DNA of 64,000 bases from Betaproteobacteria bacterium Ga0077523 (GTDB taxonomy: Bacteria > Pseudomonadota > Gammaproteobacteria > Burkholderiales > Ga0077523), in NCBI GenBank assembly GCA_001464695.1, contig LNDQ01000156.1:1-64000 (forward strand). Direction: 5' to 3'. The notes beneath the pieces were generated by a model. It ran no database searches and had not been told where the DNA came from. It was given only the letters and a program-made list of their open reading frames with translations. A program made the position numbers and the translations under genes. Shown here piece after piece: positions 27,970-35,789 of the stretch (position 1 is its first letter; each line of letters begins with the position of its first letter).

Positions 27970-29501
27970 TGGTCGGCACGCCGAAGCATCCGGCCCTGAT
28001 CACCGCCTCGGTCGGGCTGGCGAGCTTCCTGTATTCCGTCGACTGGACCATCGCGGCGGTCGCGCTGCCGCACATGCAGGGCACGTTCTCGGCGTCGGCC
28101 GATCAGATCGGGTGGGTCATCACGTCCTACATCGTCGCGTCCGCGCTCGCCATTCCCGCCTCCGGGTGGTTGAGCCTGCGCTTCGGGCGCAAGCGTATCT
28201 TCATGTGGGCGGTCACCGTGTTCCTGATCGCATCGGTGGCTTGCGGGGCGGCTAACTCGCTGGAGATGGAAGTGTTCGCGCGCATCGTCCAGGGACTGGG
28301 TGGCGCCTTCCTGATTCCGTTGTCGCACGCCATCATCCTCGACACCTATCCGGCGGAAGAGCAGGGCAAGGCCATGGCGTTGTGGGGCATGGCTTCGGTG
28401 CTGGGGTCGTTCTTCGGACCCACGGTAGGCGGCTACGTCACCGAGTACCTGACCTGGCGCTACATCTTCTATTTCAACGTGCCTTTCGGTCTGCTTGCCC
28501 TGGCCGGCGCTGCGATCTTTCTGCCGGAGACTGAACGCGACCCGACGCGCCGCTTCGACTGGTTCGGCTTTCTCACCTTGTCCCTGGGCATCGGGTCGCT
28601 GCAGTTGATGCTGGATCGCGGCGGGCAGCTCGACTGGTTCGAATCGTGGGAGATCATCACCGAGGCGTTCCTGGCGGTGCTGGGTTTCTACATGTTCAAC
28701 GTGCATTGCCTGACGGCAAAGCAACCGTTCCTCGATCCGCGCCTGTTGTTCAAGCGGACGTTCTTCATCGGGTTGATGTTCGCCTTCATCTACGGGTTCG
28801 TCACGACACCGCCGATGGTGCTGATGCCGTCGTTCCTCGACCAGGTGCGTGGCTACCCGATCGACATGATCGGCCTGCTGCAGGCGCCGCGCGGGATCGG
28901 ATTGTTCCTGGCGATGGTGATCGGGGGCCGAACGACCGGGCGCATCGATCCGCGCCTGCCGATCATCTTCGGCCTGCTGTGTCTCGCCTTTTCGAGCTGG
29001 CACATGTCCAACTGGACCGCAGATGTCGGCGAATGGGAACTCGTCTGGACCAACTTCATGCAGGGCATCGGTGCCGGCATCATCCTGGTGCCGATCCAGG
29101 CGATCGCGTTTCCGTCTCTGGAACCCCATCGGCGTACCGAGGCGGCAGCGGTCTTCAACCTGGTGCGCAGCATCGGTGCAAGCATCGGTGTATCCGGCGC
29201 CCTGGCCATTTTCGTGCGCACCAGCAGTGTCACGCACGCCCAGCTCGCCGAGCACGTCACACCCTTCAATCGGGCACTGCAGGCGCAAGGGCCCCAAGGG
29301 TGGGGAACCGGGACCGTTCAGGAACTCGCGAAACTCGAGCACGAGATCAACCTGCAATCGGCGATCATCGGTTTCACTGGCGATTTCTGGTTGTTCGCCC
29401 TGGTGGCGCTGGCCGGGTTGCCGTTGCTGCTGTTCATCGGCAGGACTGCGGGACCGCGCAACAAGGCAGAGAAGGCCGAGACGATGGTGATTGCTGAATA
29501 G
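27969..29501 (+). CDS. emrB: EmrB/DHA2-family multidrug efflux transporter (MFS)
   Basis: The 510-aa inner-membrane proton antiporter should have 14 transmembrane helices. Visible markers are LYSVDWTIAAVALPHMQGT (motif D1 region of the DHA2 family), GWLSLRFGRKRIFM (motif A) and RIVQGLGGAFLIPLS (motif B). GSFFGPTVGGYVTEYLTWRY (motif C) is followed by FNVPFG. GTG 27969 overlaps the last base of the EmrA stop. With EmrA and an outer-membrane channel it would export lipophilic drugs or aromatic acids. The MarR protein of the same operon is the likely repressor. Confidence 0.92.
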   Translation: MVGTPKHPALITASVGLASFLYSVDWTIAAVALPHMQGTFSASADQIGWVITSYIVASALAIPASGWLSLRFGRKRIFMWAVTVFLIASVACGAANSLEMEVFARIVQGLGGAFLIPLSHAIILDTYPAEEQGKAMALWGMASVLGSFFGPTVGGYVTEYLTWRYIFYFNVPFGLLALAGAAIFLPETERDPTRRFDWFGFLTLSLGIGSLQLMLDRGGQLDWFESWEIITEAFLAVLGFYMFNVHCLTAKQPFLDPRLLFKRTFFIGLMFAFIYGFVTTPPMVLMPSFLDQVRGYPIDMIGLLQAPRGIGLFLAMVIGGRTTGRIDPRLPIIFGLLCLAFSSWHMSNWTADVGEWELVWTNFMQGIGAGIILVPIQAIAFPSLEPHRRTEAAAVFNLVRSIGASIGVSGALAIFVRTSSVTHAQLAEHVTPFNRALQAQGPQGWGTGTVQELAKLEHEINLQSAIIGFTGDFWLFALVALAGLPLLLFIGRTAGPRNKAEKAETMVIAE

Positions 29502-29568
29502 TGCAATGCCGCGAGGACGTGGATAATCCGGTTCGAAGTGTTCACCTTTCCACGGGCGGTTACCGACG

Positions 29569-30423
29569 ATGCCAAGCGTCTTCATCAGCTACCGTCGTGA
29601 TGACAGTGCCGGCGAGGCAGGCCGCCTGGCCGATGCCCTCGAGGCCCGCTTCGGCAAGGAGCGGGTCTTTCGGGACGTGGAAGACATCCCGGCCGGGGAG
29701 GACTTCGCGCGCGCGATCGACCGGGCGCTCGCGAAGGCCGACACGCTTGTGGTGGTCATCGGTCGCGAGTGGCTCGGGGTGCGCAATGCGGCGGGTCAAC
29801 GCCGGCTGGACGACACGCAGGACTTCGTGCGTCTGGAGGTCGAAGCGGCCCTTGCCCACCAGATACGCGTGCTTCCGGTGCTGGTCCGCGGAACGCCCAT
29901 GCCGGCCTCCGACGAACTGCCCGATTCGCTGCGACCGCTGGCACGGATTCAAGCCCACGAACTGAGCGACTCCCGCTGGGACTACGATGTTCGTCAGCTC
30001 ATCGGACTGCTGGAGCAGGGAAGCGGGTGGCAAGCAATATTGCGCAAATACCGGCGTGCCATCCTCGGCACAGCGGCAGCAATCGCATTGATCGCAGGGG
30101 TCTTCGTGTGGTCGAAGCAACCCCCGGACGTATCGGGTGTGTGGCATCTCGCCAATGGAAACGTCTGGGTGGTGACGCAAGACGGCGACCGGCTGACCCT
30201 CGAGGAGACGCATCGCGAATCCCGCGAGGTGTGGAGAAAAGGCGTAGCCACGTTGCACGGCAAGGTCCTCGAGGTGGAACTCGATCTCGTGTTCCAGCGC
30301 GATTATCACTACACGGGCGAGCTGCATCTCGCGGGCAACGGCGCGACGTTGACTGGCGCGATCACACTGCAGCGGGACGGGCGTACGGAACCGATGACGC
30401 TGACTCGCCAGGCGCGGGAATGA
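29569..30423 (+). CDS. TIR domain protein with transmembrane helix and small C-terminal beta domain
   Basis: In this 284-aa protein a TIR domain fills residues 1-150 (VFISYRRDDSAGEAGRLADA, VFRDVEDIPAGEDF, DTLVVVIGREWL). E90 and E92 (DFVRLEVEAAL) are candidates for the catalytic Glu of NAD-cleaving TIR enzymes, but the assignment needs a structure. A transmembrane helix follows (about 163-181, AILGTAAAIALIAGVFVW). The last 95 residues (SGVWHLANGNVWVVTQDGDR, then YHYTGELHLAGNGATLTG) look like a small lipocalin-type beta barrel, probably periplasmic. A TIR fixed to an outside sensor is unusual. The gene stands alone between an efflux operon and a cupin gene. Confidence 0.85.
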   Translation: MPSVFISYRRDDSAGEAGRLADALEARFGKERVFRDVEDIPAGEDFARAIDRALAKADTLVVVIGREWLGVRNAAGQRRLDDTQDFVRLEVEAALAHQIRVLPVLVRGTPMPASDELPDSLRPLARIQAHELSDSRWDYDVRQLIGLLEQGSGWQAILRKYRRAILGTAAAIALIAGVFVWSKQPPDVSGVWHLANGNVWVVTQDGDRLTLEETHRESREVWRKGVATLHGKVLEVELDLVFQRDYHYTGELHLAGNGATLTGAITLQRDGRTEPMTLTRQARE

Positions 30424-30567
30424 GGTGCCGGACGCGAGAGGTCGTCCAGCACATTGGGACAGATCCATCGCCAGCGTATCAACTGGTACAGAACACCGAA
30501 GCGAGGCTCGCTATGTTGTTTGGCGCCGCGACAGTTGCGGCAACCTCGAACAACCAAGGAGTCCTCC

Positions 30568-30993
30568 ATGTTCCATCGTCTTTCATTGGCCGCTCTCTTC
30601 GCAGGCGCTTTCCTGACACACGCTGCGTGCGCCGTCGAGACGTCCGTCAACGTTCCCGTGAGCGATCTCAAGTTCTCCGATGCCGGGGTCGGTCCGCTGA
30701 AGGTGGCGTCCGGCTTCGGTGATCTCGGCAAAGGGGCGCATGGCAGCTTCGTCAAGTTTCCAGCCGGCTACGCGACCCCTCTGCACTCGCACAGCGACGA
30801 CTACTACGGTGTCGTGATCAGTGGGATCGTAGCCAACGAGCCGAGCGCGAGCGCGAAGGATCGCCCGCTTCCTCCGGGTTCCTACTGGTTCCAGAAGGGC
30901 AAGGCTGCGCACGTCACCAGATGCATCTCCACCAGCGAGTGCGTCCTGTTCATCTCGCAGAAGGGCAAGTTCGACTTCGTCGACGCGCACTGA
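30568..30993 (+). CDS. Secreted cupin protein (DUF4437-like)
   Basis: The 141-aa protein has a signal peptide (MFHRLSLAALFAGAFLTHAAC), then one cupin beta barrel. The metal-site histidines lie in YATPLHSHSDDYYGVVISG and in KGKAAHVTRC near the end. Such small periplasmic cupins are mostly uncharacterised. Aggag (AAGGAG) lies 8 bases before ATG 30568. The gene is followed by a Crp/Fnr regulator after about 120 bases, but the two are not clearly co-transcribed. Confidence 0.85.
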   Translation: MFHRLSLAALFAGAFLTHAACAVETSVNVPVSDLKFSDAGVGPLKVASGFGDLGKGAHGSFVKFPAGYATPLHSHSDDYYGVVISGIVANEPSASAKDRPLPPGSYWFQKGKAAHVTRCISTSECVLFISQKGKFDFVDAH

Positions 30994-31113
30994 TCGAGCG
31001 CGACGGCGAAGACACCCGAGTGCAGCGCGACAGGCTGCACTCGGTTCCGCCATGTCACTCGGAAGATCGCTGTATCTTTCGACAATTGCCGATACTGAAC
31101 TGAGAGTGCGGTC

Positions 31114-31797
31114 GTGCCGGACGAGCTGGAAGATCTCGAGCCCTTCTGTCGCATGAGTGCGGCGGGCAAGGCCCTGCTCGCGCAGGGCACTCGACGCCAG
31201 CGCCTGTCGGGCGCCGCGGTCGTGCTCCACAAGGGTCAACCGGTCTCGGGTGCCTACGTTGCGCTGGAGGGGCGGCTGCGCGTCTTCACGATTGCCCCGA
31301 ACGGGACCGAGGCCACGCTCTACTTCGTCGGCCCGGGGGAAACCTGCGTCCTGGCGATCAACTGCCTGTTCAACGATCTTCTGTACCCGGCCTGGGTCGA
31401 AGCCGACGCGCCCACGGCCATCGCGTTGATTCCGGGCGCGGTGTATCGCAGGCTGTTCGAATCCGAACCTGTCATCCAGGATCTGACGGTCAGCACGCTC
31501 TCCACGCTGGTCTATCGCCTCATGGGCGAGCTGGAGCAGGTGCATGCCAGCAATCACCGGCAGCGCCTTGCACAGTTCATCCTCCTGCATGCGACGGCCG
31601 ATGGCTCGCTACGCATGACCCAGCAGCAGCTTGCCCGTCACCTGGGTACCACACGCGAAGTGGTGGCCCGCCAGATCGGCGAGTTCGTGGCTGCTGGTCT
31701 GGTGACGTCGCAACGCGGGCTGATCGGTATTCGCGATCTGTTCGGTTTGCGCAGGGTGGTATCGCCTGATCCGGTGTCGACCAGGCGGCGGAAGTGA
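31114..31797 (+). CDS. Crp/Fnr-family transcriptional regulator
   Basis: The 227-aa protein has a cyclic-nucleotide-binding-like domain (about 20-130: LHKGQPVSGAYVALEGRLRV, FVGPGETCVLAINCLF), the long dimer helix and a C-terminal winged helix (MTQQQLARHLGTTREVVARQ). The cysteines near 74-82 (CVLAINC) are not the usual FNR iron-sulfur set. The ligand is unknown. The GTG 31114 start has no strong ribosome-binding site. The next gene starts 166 bases later. Confidence 0.88.
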   Translation: MPDELEDLEPFCRMSAAGKALLAQGTRRQRLSGAAVVLHKGQPVSGAYVALEGRLRVFTIAPNGTEATLYFVGPGETCVLAINCLFNDLLYPAWVEADAPTAIALIPGAVYRRLFESEPVIQDLTVSTLSTLVYRLMGELEQVHASNHRQRLAQFILLHATADGSLRMTQQQLARHLGTTREVVARQIGEFVAAGLVTSQRGLIGIRDLFGLRRVVSPDPVSTRRRK

Positions 31798-31883
31798 TCG
31801 CCGACGAAGACGCGCAGATCGGTCGCGGCGTTGCGCGGTTCGTGGTCCGGCTCCCGATCCCGAGGCGATCTCCTTCGGGTCGG

Positions 31884-31889
31884 TAGAAT
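31884..31889 (+). promoter_or_regulatory. Possible -10 element of the 2-hydroxyacid dehydrogenase gene
   Basis: TAGAAT lies 74 bases upstream of ATG 31964. The -35 region is not convincing. Confidence 0.35.
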
Positions 31890-31963
31890 GGCGCTCTGCA
31901 TTCCTGGCGTCCGATACTCCGGGCATCCGACAGACCCTTTCCCCCGCCCAAGTTCATTGATCG

Positions 31964-32899
31964 ATGAAACCAGACCTCCTGCTGTTGTGCCCGCTGTTCC
32001 CCGCCACCATGACGCAACTCGACGCTGCCTACACGGTGCATCGCTACTACGAGGCCGACGACAAGGAAGCGTTCGTGAAAGGGCTGGCCGACCGAGTCAC
32101 CGCCACGGCCACAGCCGGCCATCACGGCATGAGCGTCGAGCTGATGCGCAAGTTTCCGAAGCTGAAGATCGTTTCCTGCTTCGGCGTGGGTGTCGATGGC
32201 ATCGACGTGCCGGCGGCGCGTCAGCTCGGCATCGCCGTCACCAACACGCCGGATGTGCTGACCGAATGCGTCGCGGACAACGCGCTGGCACTGGTGCTCG
32301 CCACCATGCGGCGGACCGTCTTCAACGACCGTTTCGTGCGGGCCGGTCACTGGCTGAAGGGCAATGCACCGCTGGCCGACAAGGTGTCCGGCACTTCCAT
32401 GGGGATCATCGGCCTCGGCCGCATCGGCAAGGCCATCGCGAAACGCGCCGAGGCCTTCGGCATGATGATCGCCTATCACAGCCGCAACCAGCAGTCCGGC
32501 GTCACCTATCGGTACTACGACAAGCCCCTGGAGCTCGCCCGCAACGTGAAGGTGCTGGTGGTGGCTTGCCCCGGCGGCAAGGAAACCGAGAACATCGTCA
32601 GCAGTGACGTGATCGCGGCGCTGGGCAAGGACGGCTATCTCGTCAACGTGTCGCGCGGCACCACCATCGACGAGCCGGCATTGGTCGATGCGCTCGCCAA
32701 TGGCCGTATCGCCGGCGCAGGGCTGGATGTGTTCGTCGCCGAGCCCAAGGTGCCCGAGGCGCTCTTCAAGCTCGACAATGTCGTTCTGCAGCCCCATGTG
32801 TCGAGCGGAACGCACTGGACGCGCGCGGCCATGGGTCAACTCGTCGTCGACAATCTCGCGGCCTACTTCGCGGGCAAGCCGTTGCTGACACAGGTCTGA
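31964..32899 (+). CDS. D-isomer-specific 2-hydroxyacid dehydrogenase (glyoxylate/hydroxypyruvate reductase type)
   Basis: This 311-aa NAD(P)-dependent dehydrogenase has the Rossmann motif GIIGLGRIGKAIAKRAEAFG. The substrate Arg is in VNVSRGTTIDEPALV, the Glu in DVFVAEPKVPE and the catalytic His in QPHVSSGTH. It reduces 2-oxoacids such as glyoxylate, hydroxypyruvate or phenylpyruvate. A basic patch after motif I (HSRNQQ) suggests NADPH. It is followed by a cupin remnant and a thiamine-diphosphate enzyme in the same direction, a possible 2-oxoacid pathway, which is only inferred. Confidence 0.9.
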   Translation: MKPDLLLLCPLFPATMTQLDAAYTVHRYYEADDKEAFVKGLADRVTATATAGHHGMSVELMRKFPKLKIVSCFGVGVDGIDVPAARQLGIAVTNTPDVLTECVADNALALVLATMRRTVFNDRFVRAGHWLKGNAPLADKVSGTSMGIIGLGRIGKAIAKRAEAFGMMIAYHSRNQQSGVTYRYYDKPLELARNVKVLVVACPGGKETENIVSSDVIAALGKDGYLVNVSRGTTIDEPALVDALANGRIAGAGLDVFVAEPKVPEALFKLDNVVLQPHVSSGTHWTRAAMGQLVVDNLAAYFAGKPLLTQV

Positions 32900-33031
32900 A
32901 GCCGTAAAGAGGAGGGGGAAGTCCGCGCCGGCGAGTACGTATGGCGACCCGCGGGCAGCATCCATGCGGCGACGGCGCCGGAGCGTGCGCTGCTCCTGGG
33001 CATGTTCCTGCAGCCGAACCGATTTCTCTGA
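32900..33031 (+). pseudogene. Remnant of a cupin-domain protein (C-terminal part)
   Basis: A frame with no start codon of its own reads EVRAGEYVWRPAGSIHAA, then ERALLLGMFLQPNRFL, and stops at 33031. GEYVWRPAGSIH is the second cupin motif of ChrR-like or acetophenone-dioxygenase-like cupins. It begins directly after the dehydrogenase stop, with no N-terminal half in any nearby frame, so it is a gene fragment left by deletion. Confidence 0.55.
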
Positions 33032-33184
33032 ACCCGGTTTCGCTCAACGCAGCTTCGGCGCCTGCCCGGTTGCTCGCGTTCTTCGGCGCGGGCAGCGGCT
33101 GATCCGAACGCACGAGAAGCGTGCTCGGGACAGGCACGTCGCGTGTGCTATGTTCGGCGCTTTCACCGATCTCGACCTTGCCCC

Positions 33185-34723
33185 ATGAACGGCGCCGAAA
33201 GCCTGGTCCGCACGCTGCTCGCGAGCGCTGTCGACACCTGTTTCGCCAACCCCGGCACTTCCGAGATGCACTTCGTGGCGGCGCTCGACAAGGTCGCCGG
33301 CATGCGCTGTGTGCTCGGGCTTGCGGAGACCGTGGTCACCGGTTGCGCGGATGGTTATGCGCGCATGAAGGGCAAGCCAGCCGCGACCTTGCTTCACTGC
33401 GGTCCGGGTTTCGCCAACGGCATCGCCAACGTGCACAACGCGGCGCGAGCGTTCGCACCGATGGTCAACATCGTCGGTGACCATGCCACCTATCACCGGC
33501 AGTACGACACGCCGCTCACGTCCGACGCCGAAGGGTTGGCGCGGGCGGTGTCCCATTGGGTGCGCACGACGACGTCGTCGCAGCGAGTCGGGGCCGACGG
33601 TGCAGCCGCGGTTCAAGCAGCGCTGACACCGCCGGGTCGGATCGCGACCCTCATCCTGCCTGCGGACACGGCGTGGAACGATGGCGGCGTGGTAGCGGCC
33701 GCACTACCCGTGCCGTCACGCACGGCAGTGGCACCGGAGACTTCGAGAACCGTGGCGCAGGCGCTGCGCAGCGGTGAACGCGCGATGCTGATCCTGTCGG
33801 GTCAGGCACTGTTCGAAGCAGGCCTCACCGCGGCCCAGCGCATCGCGCACGTCACGGGAGCCGAATTGCGCGTACCGACCCAGGTGCCGCACATGGTGCG
33901 CGGACGCGGTCGTCCGCCGATCGATCGCATTCCTTACGCCGTCGACGCGGCGTTGAAGGTGTTTGCCGGCGTGAAGCACGTGATTCTGGTGGGGGCCAAG
34001 GTGCCGGCTTCCTTCTTCGCCTATCCGGGCAAGCCCAGCCTGATGTCACCGCCGGATGCCGTGACTCACGTGTTGGCTCGACCGGAGCAGGACGCCGTTG
34101 CTGCGCTCGAATGGCTCGCCGACGATCTTGGCGCTCCGAAGAACGTACCGTTGCCGGCAGTGGAGCGACCGTCTGTCGTGAGTGGCGCGTTCGAGCCCGT
34201 CGCCTTCGCGCGGACGCTGGGGGCACTGCTGCCGGAGAACTGCATCATCGCCGAAGATGGCGTGACGTCCGGGCGCCAGCTTCTGGCCCCGACTTTCGGT
34301 GCAGCTCCGCACGACTGGCTGCAGATCACCGGCGGCGCGATCGGCCATGCCTTCCCGTGTGCGACGGGCGCCGCGATCGCCTGCCCGGACCGCAAGGTCG
34401 TGTGCCTTCAGGCGGACGGTGCCGGCATGTACACGCTGCAGTCGCTATGGACACAGGCCCGCGAGAAGCTGGACGTGATCAACGTGGTCTTCGCCAACCG
34501 CATCTACAAGATCCTGCAGGGCGAGCTGATCAACGTGGGCGCACAACCAGGACCGGCGTCCAACGAACTGTTCGATCTGTCGCGACCGGAGATCGATTGG
34601 GTGAAGTTGTCGGGCAGTCTCGGCGTGGAGGCGCAGCGCGTGGACGATCTCGAAGGCTTCGCCGATGTGTTCAAGGCGGCCTGCGGCAGGCGCGGACCGT
34701 TCCTGATCGAGTTCCGGATCTAG
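33185..34723 (+). CDS. Thiamine-diphosphate-dependent enzyme (acetolactate synthase / benzoylformate decarboxylase-like)
   Basis: The 512-aa enzyme has the three domains of the ThDP decarboxylase family: Pyr (1-165, with the cofactor Glu in GLAETVVTGCADGYARM), a central domain and PP (360-510). The PP motif reads QADGAGMYTLQSLWTQ, then NVVFANRIYKI. The usual GDG is ADG here. GAAIACPDRKVV and ITGGAIGHAFPCATGAA also fit. True acetolactate synthases are about 570 aa with a FAD site; this one is shorter and has no small subunit gene nearby. A 2-oxoacid decarboxylase or carboligase acting on an aryl or alkyl 2-oxoacid is plausible. It converges with the oxidoreductase operon. Confidence 0.85.
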   Translation: MNGAESLVRTLLASAVDTCFANPGTSEMHFVAALDKVAGMRCVLGLAETVVTGCADGYARMKGKPAATLLHCGPGFANGIANVHNAARAFAPMVNIVGDHATYHRQYDTPLTSDAEGLARAVSHWVRTTTSSQRVGADGAAAVQAALTPPGRIATLILPADTAWNDGGVVAAALPVPSRTAVAPETSRTVAQALRSGERAMLILSGQALFEAGLTAAQRIAHVTGAELRVPTQVPHMVRGRGRPPIDRIPYAVDAALKVFAGVKHVILVGAKVPASFFAYPGKPSLMSPPDAVTHVLARPEQDAVAALEWLADDLGAPKNVPLPAVERPSVVSGAFEPVAFARTLGALLPENCIIAEDGVTSGRQLLAPTFGAAPHDWLQITGGAIGHAFPCATGAAIACPDRKVVCLQADGAGMYTLQSLWTQAREKLDVINVVFANRIYKILQGELINVGAQPGPASNELFDLSRPEIDWVKLSGSLGVEAQRVDDLEGFADVFKAACGRRGPFLIEFRI

Positions 34724-34733
34724 TTCCGGCCCT

Positions 34734-35789
34734 TCAGCGCAACGATCCGTTGAGCTTGGTCAGCGCCGCCGCCCCCGGGCACAGATCGGCTTCCGTCAGC
34801 GCATTGAGCGGCCGCGCCACGGTGTTGAGTCCGTGATGCAGGTCGGTGGCTTCGGGATCCACGTACAGCAGGCCGGTCAGGATCTCGCCCTGGGCCTGGT
34901 ACGCCTGCACGTGATTCATGGCACCGATGCGATCGGTCGGGTCGTAGTCCGCGTGCAGCTTGCGCAGGCGCATCCGGGTCCCGTCGGGTTGCGGTAGCGA
35001 AATCACTTCTCCTGCCGAGGGCTCGGCCTTGATCTCGTCGGCGAGATCGATGAAGTCGATGCGGCTCACCGCGTCGTTGTGTTCGCGCACGTAGTCGTAG
35101 CTGCGGGTACTGCCGGCGTGGTTGTTGAAGGCGACGCACGGACTGATCACGTCGATGAAGGCCGCACCGCCATGGCCGATCGCTCCTTCGATCAACGGCA
35201 CCAGTTGCGTCTTGTCGCCGGAGAACCCGCGCGCCACGTAGGTGGCACCCAGTTGCAGCGCCATGCCGATCAGATCCACCGGCGAGTCGGCGTTGACCAC
35301 GCCTTTCTTGCTCTTCGAGCCACGATCGGCGGTGGCCGAGAACTGGCCTTTGGTGAGACCGTAGACCCCGTTGTTCTCGACGATGTAGACCATGCGCACG
35401 CCGCGCCGCATCGCATGGGCGAATTGCCCGAGTCCGATGGAAGCCGAATCGCCGTCGCCGGACACGCCGAGGTACAGCAGGTCACGGTTGGCAAGGTTGG
35501 CACCGGTCAGCACACTGGGCATGCGGCCATGCACGGTGTTGAAACCGTGGCTCGCGCCGAGAAAATAGTCCGGGGTCTTGCTGGAGCAGCCGATGCCCGA
35601 GAGCTTCGCGACACGATGAGGTTCGATGTCGAGTTCCCAGCAGGCCTGGACGATCGCGGCCGAGATCGAATCGTGGCCGCAACCCGCGCACAGCGTGCTG
35701 ATCTTGCCTTCGTAGTCGCGCCGCGTGTAGCCGACCTTGTTGCGGACCAGGGTCGGGTGGTGCAGCTTGGGTCTGGCGATATAGGTCAT
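34734..35789 (-). CDS. korB: 2-oxoacid:acceptor oxidoreductase, beta (ThDP) subunit, KorB-like
   Basis: The 351-aa subunit binds thiamine diphosphate and a 4Fe-4S cluster. CAGCGHDSI, GIGCSSKTPDYF and GVSGDGDSASIGLGQF (GDG motif) are the family signatures, followed by VENNGVYGLTKGQFS. With the alpha subunit it decarboxylates a 2-oxoacid and passes two low-potential electrons to ferredoxin or, here, to the flavoprotein subunit. Its ATG overlaps the alpha stop (ATGA). The similarity in gene set to KorABC of Azoarcus evansii (2-oxoglutarate:NADP oxidoreductase) suggests 2-oxoglutarate as substrate. Confidence 0.9.
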   Translation of the reverse strand: MTYIARPKLHHPTLVRNKVGYTRRDYEGKISTLCAGCGHDSISAAIVQACWELDIEPHRVAKLSGIGCSSKTPDYFLGASHGFNTVHGRMPSVLTGANLANRDLLYLGVSGDGDSASIGLGQFAHAMRRGVRMVYIVENNGVYGLTKGQFSATADRGSKSKKGVVNADSPVDLIGMALQLGATYVARGFSGDKTQLVPLIEGAIGHGGAAFIDVISPCVAFNNHAGSTRSYDYVREHNDAVSRIDFIDLADEIKAEPSAGEVISLPQPDGTRMRLRKLHADYDPTDRIGAMNHVQAYQAQGEILTGLLYVDPEATDLHHGLNTVARPLNALTEADLCPGAAALTKLNGSLR

